A program made the position numbers and the translations under genes. The notes beneath the pieces are model-generated. The model was not told the origin of the DNA, did no database searches, and was given only the letters and a program-made list of their open reading frames with translations. Of a stretch of DNA of 64,000 bases, positions 57,056-64,000 are shown piece after piece. The stretch's first letter is position 1. Each line of letters begins with the position of its first letter. This DNA comes from Imbricaverruca yamaguchii (taxonomy: Eukaryota > Arthropoda > Thecostraca > Neoverrucidae): assembly GCA_034440575.1 (NCBI GenBank), contig JAOTOL010001599.1, positions 2,140,501-2,204,500 on the forward strand, in the 5' to 3' direction.

Positions 57056-57766
57056 GTGAATGAAACAATACCCCTGCCTGGTATCAATATGCATCTTGAG
57101 CTCCCTCTGGACGCCGAACGAATACCGTACTTGAGTTATTCTCAGCGAACGTGCACACAGGTCGGAAAAGGAGCCGCATTCGAAACATGGCGTGCGCTTG
57201 CCGGCATTAACGGTCGGCTGCAGACGGCGAGGTATTTTGTGCTGACTGGAGACAGTGCCACGGCACGCCGCATTGGCGCCAACGGTTTTCTGGGTGGTTC
57301 AGCTCACAGCGGGAATTGTCCGGGCAATAGCCAATCAAACAGGCAGAAACCTTCGCGTCATCTGACGTCAGCGAGGCTGGTTTATTTCAGCGGTCAAATT
57401 TTGCTTGAAACCGCAGATGGAGCTTGGTGCTGGAGCTTGGGGCTTGGAGCGGTGGAGCTTGAGCCAGGGCTCCGGTTGGAGGTGAATCCAGCTTGCTACT
57501 TTCCAACGGGCGTGGGTGACAGACATCGGAAGCTTCGCCGCAGGCATAGTGACAGCTTATGGTATGGCAGCAACGTTGAGTATGGCCGCTTTGTAACTAT
57601 TTCATGGCCGCTTTGCTTATTAGCACATCCAATGATTTCGTTATTCATAGGTAACCATAGCTTCACCATTGCTATTGTATGCTTAAACATGATGAGTACT
57701 CATATCGGCTTATTTCGTGCAACATGCATGTCAAGCGCACCAGACCAATTAAGTGGTGGTGATTGA
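57056..57766 (+). other. Unassigned 236-codon open frame with consensus CRE
   Basis: This is one of the longer frames outside repeats, but the residues show no domain and codon use is unremarkable. Part is inflated by a ggagcttg-type repeat at 57417-57475. TGACGTCA at 57363-57370 is a perfect CRE. I do not support it as a gene. Confidence 0.15.
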
Positions 57767-57779
57767 GAGATGCCGGGGG

Positions 57780-58145
57780 AGTAAGCCCGTAAACGTCCGC
57801 AAAGTTCTCGACGCCTATAGCTCTCAAAGTACCCGCACTCGGCGTATGCTTAAAGTGATCAAGCCCTCCAAACATGCTGATGGATGCCAACGCCATCATA
57901 GTTGTGAACAAAGCGGGCAGTGAGATAAGTCAAATCGTTAACTGTTTAATTTATTGCATGTATAATATTGAGATATTACAATTAGTAGAAAGGCTGTGGT
58001 TGCGTGAAGTGCTACACAATTAATAGTGAATAAAATATTCATAGAAGAGTAAGACAAACACTCAAATTTATGGGAATCATTTGAGGCACATTTGAACAGG
58101 TATGCTCTCATGGCTGTAATGAACTGTGGTTGATATGACCCATCT
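57780..58145. other. Non-coding stretch, nothing recognised
   Basis: AT-rich, no features. Confidence 0.4.
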
Positions 58146-58149
58146 TTTA

Positions 58150-58905
58150 ACCCGCGATGCCTCGGAGGAGTGGGGGTTGTCAACCGCCCCCCTAAGGTTT
58201 ATTGCGGATAGTGAAAAAACAGTAGTGAAAAAAATTTGGCATGCCTTTTCCCACATCAATTCAGAATGTTGTGTCAAATCTTTGAGGTCAGGTCATTTAG
58301 GGTCAACGAGATAGTCGATGTCAGGTGAGTTAATCTCCAGAAAAGTGCAACAAGTCGTCACGCTTCAACGTATAAATATATTTTTATGAAACTGTCAGCG
58401 TTTGTTTGTCTTTAGGGACGAAACAAAACGCATAAGAGGATTCATCATTTTTATTCGTTTTTGATTACTTATTAGTTTTGCATATTAGCGCATTAAAGCT
58501 AAAATTGAAGATTCCGGCTAATGTAAGCATTTGTGATGGGTGCAAGTTGAGTTCGAACGTTTTTCGGTCCGCTCTACCCATAAAGAAAATAAAGAAAATT
58601 GTAAACACAAAAGTTTCCAAATTCAAAAAAATTAAATTATTTTTGTGTTCGCATAAATTTTACCACCCCGTTCGATTTCGCCTTCCTTTTCTGATTCCAA
58701 TTTTATTCTTCAAATTTCCCCCAAAATGAACTCCCTAGAGCCAAAACATGACGTAAATCGTGCAAATATAGGCTCCCTAATGACGGAACTTTCGGGGAGA
58801 AAATATTTTTAGTGTTAGTGTCTGGTCATACTCTTCGAGCGCGTTTCGATGACACCTCTTTCGTTTTCGTGCGACGCTTATATTTGATGTTAAAGGGGGT
58901 CCTAT
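58150..58905. mobile_element. Non-autonomous DNA element, copy 2
   Basis: It matches copy 1 (14174-14998) from gcctcggaggag...gtcaaccgccccc through ggtcaggtcatttagggtca, gtcgtcacgcttcaacgtat, cgaaacaaaacgcataag and tttttcggtccgctctaccc to cgatgacacctctttcgttt and gggggtcc. The right G-rich end is truncated or replaced by a tatatatgtcc repeat. It is non-coding. Confidence 0.8.
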
Positions 58906-60400
58906 ATATCTATATATGTCCTATATATATATATGTCCTAAATATAACATTTACTCATACTTCCAAACCTACCTCCGCCAATTCTGGAAATGCAGTCGTT
59001 CAATATACTCCCATTACTGCAGTAGTGAGCTCACGTGATGATTTGTTAACATTCATTGAGCAATACAGATAGAAACATGCTCTGCATCATTGGTTGAGCT
59101 CCCTACGCCCTTGATGGGGGCTGGGTCCCGTCATCTTTGGCTGGCCTCACCAACTTCTTGTTGTTTGAGCATGAGGGCCCTATTGGGTGGGCCCGAACAA
59201 CTATATTGACGGCATTGCATATTTCCTCCATGCATTATGCCACACCAATAATTTTCGAATATATCCACTCACGTTTTTCATACCTAATTTAAGACAATAG
59301 TCCTCTTATAGGTAGGAGCGGATGCATTCATTTTCACCGATGGAGGGGGGGCACTCGTCTGAAGGGACACCACATCCTCGGAGGGGTCCCCCTGCGTAAG
59401 TCCCTGGATTTCGCTGAAAATCTGTCGAGGTCGGGAAGGCGGTTCAAGGGAGAGGATGCACTCGAGTATGCTGAGGGAGCATCTTTTCGTCTCAAGGGGC
59501 GCGTGTGTCTCTGTGAGGGGCGCCTTTAGCTGAACAAAAAATATGTTGAGTGGGGGAGGGAGAAGGTCCACTCTGGCCTACCAAAGGGGCTATAGCGTCT
59601 TTTCCCGGTCAGAAGTGTGCCATCCTTCCTTGGGGGTAGAGGCACAGCCAAGGTCGAGGGACTTGTTCCTGCATTCCTCTAAGTAACCGAAGGTACAATA
59701 GATCAAACGATGACTTATAACTAATCTAAATCACAACTAATGCATCACAACTAATCTAAATTTTCTGCGCGCTGTGCGCACCGAAAGCTTTCTCTACTGC
59801 ATCACATTTTTGGGGTCAGCCCCCTAGGAATACTCTGACTGCGCCAAATACCCACAGTGCCCCCTGCATCCACTTCTGATTACGATAGGGCTCTTTTATA
59901 CTTAAATCTGTATGGGACGGATTCCGTCCCTTCCTCTAAGATCCCAAAACATGGGCGCTGTATGACCGTTGCTGTCGATGCGCCCTTCAAACCCAAATAA
60001 CTAAGATCTCAAAATCTATTGAGCCCATTTCAAAACTGAATAGGCCAAGCGGATTCTACTGGTGAATTATATCCTATATGTGTAGAATTTAGAATTCAGT
60101 ATACCTTTATAACGACAAAAGTTCACAATGTTCGCGTTGCGATATCCGGGGGTCAAAACTTCTGGATCACACCGAGATTGCCACTTGCAACCTTATTTTT
60201 CGCAAGGTTCTAGCCCTGCACCAGCAATCTCTACAAATTGTCAGCTGTGGTGCTTCTGTTACCAAAATTAATCTGACGACAAAATTAATCTGACAAGCAC
60301 CTCGTATGATATTAAATTATCGCCACCAGTCAGCACGTTCCAGTGCCAGTCAGGCATTATGTTCACTTCATCTCAGCAGTTGTTATATGTGTCACATGGC
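58906..60400. other. Non-coding stretch
   Basis: Begins with two or three tatatatgtccta units (58910-58940). Otherwise no gene or repeat was recognised. Confidence 0.4.
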
Positions 60401-60406
60401 GCTGCA

Positions 60407-60693
60407 CTATGTTCGCACATACATTGACCAATTAATAATCATTACTGCTACTGCAGACAAATACAGCATCATCGTATACAGGGAGGAAGTCCCACAGCGC
60501 TCGATCCGAGGCGCGGCGATGCTGCCGCGGACTGTGGCCCACAGCGTTCCAGTGCAGATGGTGTAACGTCCGTGAAAGGCGCCGCCGGCGTCCCCCCAGC
60601 TACACATCTTCGACACGTCCATGTTGGCATAACGGTGCCAGCAGTGGTGTGCCAGACGGCAGCGTCCTTCCAACTCAGAATATGAGCTGCGCC
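60407..60693 (-). CDS. Candidate coding exon, unknown Cys/His/Trp-rich product
   Basis: The minus-strand frame includes GRCRLAHHCWHRYANMDVSK, then MCSWGDAGGAFHGRYTIC and TLWATVRGSIAAPRIERC, with strong preference for G or C at third codon positions through about 70 codons. The flanks are AT-rich. A possible acceptor (GATGGGCGCAG) precedes it near 60690. I do not recognise a family and no partner exon was found, so it may be a real exon, a decayed element or compositional chance. Confidence 0.25.
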
Positions 60694-60849
60694 CATCGAT
60701 TGCTCCGGTCCCAGTTCCAGTTCGGTTAGTTCTCTCCGGTTCCAGTGTAGGTTCAGTTCCGGTTCGTTTGGTCGTGATCGACCTCGTCGTTCTTCCTGTG
60801 TCCACCGGGGTTGTTTTGTTTTTCGATTGCTTCGTGCGGGTGAACATCA

Positions 60850-61420
60850 GCCTGTGTTGGCAGTGCTATATACAGATTACGACTTTGAACGTGAGATTCG
60901 CGGGTACGGTTTAATTTTCGTACACCCACTGCGGTGAAAGTGTTATGCAGGCTTTTTTGAAATATAGCAATGTTCCTGATTAATAGTTTTCCTTTAAACA
61001 AACAAAAATTATAATGTGTACTGTGATGTACTGTGATGTACGTGATGTACTGTAATAGTGTCAGAGACTACACACGTGTTTCTCGATTGAAGCGTGAGGT
61101 GCTTTTATGACACCTTTCAATTGGATCAGAAACCATGTACAGTACTCCATTCAAAACATGTGGTGCTCTTGTGAGAGCTCTCAATGGTGTCCAACCTTAG
61201 CAATGTTCTTGAAAGCGTATCACCCAACATTCTTGGAAAAGTTTGAGTGATCCGCCTGATGCCACACAATTATTTCAAACACCATCCTATATTTTTGGAA
61301 GGGAACCTCTCCCTTACGAACCGTATGGTTCTCATTTGAGAACCTATGGTTCTCGAACGAAGGTTTTCGGTGGACTTCGAGACTGCCCGTAGTTCTCAAA
61401 TGCTTGTGAGTGTGGTGATG
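60850..61420. other. Non-coding stretch with small repeats
   Basis: (tgtactgtga)n runs at 61015-61055. ggttctcatttgagaacc at 61328-61345 is a perfect palindrome, with a further ggttctc copy nearby. Nothing else was recognised. Confidence 0.45.
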
Positions 61421-61429
61421 GTGGTTGTG

Positions 61430-61540
61430 ACTTTACGACCCACTCAGCAGCCACATCTCGTCTCTCGCCTCTGATCCCGGCTGGAAGGGCGGGCACCGTG
61501 GGAACTTAAACCACTGAGCTACCAACGGCTCAAACGCGAT
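61430..61540 (-). mobile_element. tRNA-derived SINE head (minus strand)
   Basis: On the minus strand gagccgttggtagctcagtg then gtttaag contains a perfect A box (tagctcagtgg, 61521-61511). The B-box equivalent gggatcagagg lies at 61478-61468. The head does not close as a tRNA cloverleaf, so a SINE is more likely than a gene. Confidence 0.62.
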
Positions 61541-61549
61541 GTGCAGCTG

Positions 61550-62680
61550 ACAAGGTAATCAGGCAAGGTGGAATTATCCTGAGATGATATTATTGGAGAA
61601 TGGTAGGCGTCGACTTCGTAGAGCACACTTCACAGACAACATCTCTGATAGTCCATATCTTCGCAAAATCTGCTTGCACCTGGGGAGAATAGTGTAACTC
61701 CAAGAACGGCCACCTCGGGCGCTGGCGTGAAGCAGCCGCGGCCGGCCCCTCCTAATGCATTGATATGAGCAATGAGCAGTGACATGAACAACTTTTCAAC
61801 TTGACGCATTTGCATGCCAAGACCAGTTGCAAGACCACATTGCAAAATAGCAAATGCAATGGCATATGAATACCTCTTTGTCATCTTCGTAGTGCTCCCA
61901 CTAACAATGCCTATTACTTCTTTGTCTGACTCTTAAGCGGTCTGGTAATAAGTGACACAGTGTTTTTATCTTGTAGGCCTTTTCTCCAATCCAACTGAAG
62001 ATCAAGGTCTAACGGGTGACAAATCAGACCCTGGTAGAGCGGATTTCAGCACCTTTCATTTGCTAGTTCAGTTTCCCTGGGCGCCTAAACCTGGTGCTCA
62101 ATATTTTTGGAAACATTCATGGACATGGTTGTGCACTGTGCATATCTTCAAATTCAATTCTTCATTTTTCGCCAGCTTTAATGCGTGGAGATGCTTCCGT
62201 TTTCCACCCAACTTTCCACTGTTTTCGTTAAAAAAGTCGTCTTCTTACAATAATGATAAGGAATCTGATCCCTATGCGGCGCCAACCATCGCCTTTCACA
62301 CTATCATGCGCAACAACCCGGCCAGATTAGTGCAATAATCCAAGTCAGTTGAAGATCCATTGGTATTCAATTTCAGGTCAGGCTATCGATCATACTTTTG
62401 TGGTATTTTACATACATACCAATCATATGCTTGTGGTAGATGAAGTTACACAATTCCGATGCCTATGGGTGCTATGCATATATCCACGACGAGACATTCT
62501 TCTGATTAAAAAAGAACTGGAGAACTTGATTTTAGCAGAAATCTCTATCCATAATTCCGCACATTTTTCTGTCATCTGCCTTTGCTCTGTCATCCACGTT
62601 GACCTCAATCCCTAGATCCTATCTGGACTCAACACCTGGCTCCTATCGGGACGATTAGCGATTAAGATAAGCGATTAGCT
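61550..62680. other. Non-coding stretch, nothing recognised
   Basis: Several frames of 60-130 codons without domains. Confidence 0.4.
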
Positions 62681-62689
62681 CACGCCTCG

Positions 62690-63060
62690 ACCGGTCAGAG
62701 CCCGGTAGGCCATGTCAGCGGCTCACTTCCCAGCCGGCCGGTATCGCTCTGTACGGGGCTCAGATAGCCAGCGTCGCGCTGTATATTTGTTCAGCGGTGG
62801 AGCCAGACGGTCTGGAGCATCCGACACCAACTTGGCCGGCCCCGCCCTCCAGCTCTGCCGGCCGAGACCTTCGGTCCGGAGCCTCGTGGCAGCGACACCG
62901 GAGAAGGTACAGGGTGCGCCGTACTGGGGCGGCTCCGAGTGCTGCAGCTCACGCCGCTGTACAGCACTTGGCTCGGCGTTCTCCAGCTGTGGCAGCCACT
63001 TGGCGTGTTCCTGCGCCGCCGGATCGCAACAGATGGAACAGAGTATGTCGTCTCAGGAGC
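62690..63060 (+). promoter_or_regulatory. GC-rich CpG island, possible first exon
   Basis: The block is GC- and CpG-rich against AT-rich flanks. On plus, an ATG at 62712 opens a frame that reaches a reasonable splice donor ccggagaag/gtacag at 62907. No product is recognised, and the opposite strand is also open for 100 codons, so coding status is unsettled. Confidence 0.3.
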
Positions 63061-63069
63061 CTACACTAG

Positions 63070-63630
63070 ATTCACTAGATTTACACGTCATCAGCTGTGT
63101 CTCGAATCATTATGCCTTGCTGTTATTGCAGCCCGATTTTTGCGCTGCGATAGATTCCACCGCCACTCCACCACTCGGCACGACAAAAACGCAACGTATG
63201 AAAATCTTGAAAGATCGTGGAAATAGGCTGGCACGACATATACCCAGTCATTTCTCCGCAAAATAAGAAAACTAGCAAGCTCGACTAGAACAAAACCTTC
63301 AGATCGTTTTACCACCCAGAGTATAGTTTTAGCTCTTTAGATCAATCAATGGATAGATCCTCGTCTGGATTATCATGTCTTCATTTTGGATCCTTATTTT
63401 AACCCCCGCCTACTGATGGGGGAGTGAATGTGACTTCAGTCAGGACCTAGTTTTCTTATGGGTGCCAAACCATCTGAGAGATGGTGTTTGAATCTACGAT
63501 TTCTAACTTAATGTTTAATACTAAGCTGAGCTAAATAGAGCTGGTTGTTTCATAAAAGCTGAACAATTCACTTCTTACAACCACAACTACAACCATAACA
63601 CAGTAGTAAAGGTGACGATCTTACTGCTTG
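63070..63630. other. Non-coding stretch, nothing recognised
   Basis: AT-rich flank before the RNase H relic. Confidence 0.4.
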
Positions 63631-63639
63631 TAAACGCGA

Positions 63640-63996
63640 CTCACGTTTTCCCAACTTGACGTATTTACTATCACCTCGTCTTGTTTGCAATGTGCAATCT
63701 TGAACGCCTCACACACCACACTCCACGCTATCCGTCAACTCAACCATATCCATCACGCTCACCTCCAACTCACACTGCTCTGGGTCTCTGGGCACATGGA
63801 GATACCATGTAATGAGCGGGCGGATGAACTCGCTCGTCGAGCGATCGACCTCCCCCCTCCCATCTCCCGGTGCCCCTCAGTGACCTTTTGGTTTTTTACC
63901 TCAGAAATCAATGATATACACTATATCTCCAGGCATGCTGGTATCACAATCAGACAGACACACTTACACCACATTAAACCCCTTCTCTCAAAATGA
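63640..63996 (+). pseudogene. LINE RNase H domain relic (I-clade-like), cut by the window edge
   Basis: The plus frame includes LQLTLLWVSGHMEIPCNERA directly followed by DELARRAID. This is the C-terminal RNase H motif (W..GH.....NE.AD.LA) with its conserved His and Asp, as found at the end of ORF2 in I-clade LINEs. Weak upstream sequence (TTLHAIRQLNHIHHAHL) corresponds to the preceding helix. The earlier catalytic Asp region is not convincing and no RT is visible to the left, so this is a truncated relic. The frame ends at a stop near 63996. Confidence 0.78.
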
Positions 63997-64000
63997 CCCT

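Noticed and set aside
57056..57766. 236-codon plus frame as a gene
   Set aside because: No recognisable domain, ordinary codon use, and partly inflated by a local repeat.
61430..61540. tRNA gene on the minus strand
   Set aside because: The A box is perfect, but no acceptor stem closes and the B box is degenerate.

Overview
This is eukaryotic, almost certainly metazoan (invertebrate) genomic DNA with very low gene density. There are no operons, and open reading frames are mostly short and random. Microsatellites, minisatellites and decayed transposable elements are abundant. GC-rich islands sit in an otherwise moderate-GC background. The LINE relics (CR1/L2-like, and I/Jockey-like with zinc-knuckle gag proteins) and an intronless multicopy gene family that I recall from arthropods and cnidarians suggest an invertebrate, perhaps a chelicerate or crustacean. 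I cannot fix the taxon.

Layout. At 0-5.5 kb there is one recognisable host gene on the minus strand: a Cip/Kip (p27/dacapo-type) cyclin-dependent kinase inhibitor in a GC-rich island (3585-4191). A possible terminal exon of another gene lies upstream of it (5233-5317). At 5.5-13.6 kb there are minisatellites and a CR1-like LINE relic (8590-10206, minus) that carries a piece of its own sequence in the opposite orientation. At 14-20 kb there are two kinds of non-autonomous DNA elements with G-rich or C-rich ends and many AGGTCA motifs, plus tRNA-derived SINEs. At 19-27 kb there are an inverted pair of a second repeat family, more SINEs, a minisatellite beside a SINE A box, and a LINE endonuclease scrap. 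At 27-35 kb there are a perfect 54-bp palindrome, a foldback element, two LINE gag relics and a CpG island with GC and CCAAT boxes. At 36-51 kb there are a long (AT)n tract, a decayed 1.7-kb copy of the multicopy family (40904-42573), a 1.1-kb element with terminal inverted repeats (42627-43752), and a dispersed repeat family with two copies facing each other as a long inverted repeat (48375-48840 and 49600-50030). At 51-55 kb there are another gag relic and a long degenerate minisatellite. At 55-64 kb there are a second copy of the 14-kb DNA element, weak exon candidates, GC-rich islands and a LINE RNase H relic at the right edge.

The only host gene I can name is the CDK inhibitor. Everything else with protein homology looks transposon-derived and broken. 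I see no evidence of a multi-gene system. The observations most worth following up are the AGGTCA arrays inside DNA elements, the long inverted repeat, the inversion inside the CR1 relic, and the decayed multicopy gene family. All homology calls are from pattern recognition; no search was run.
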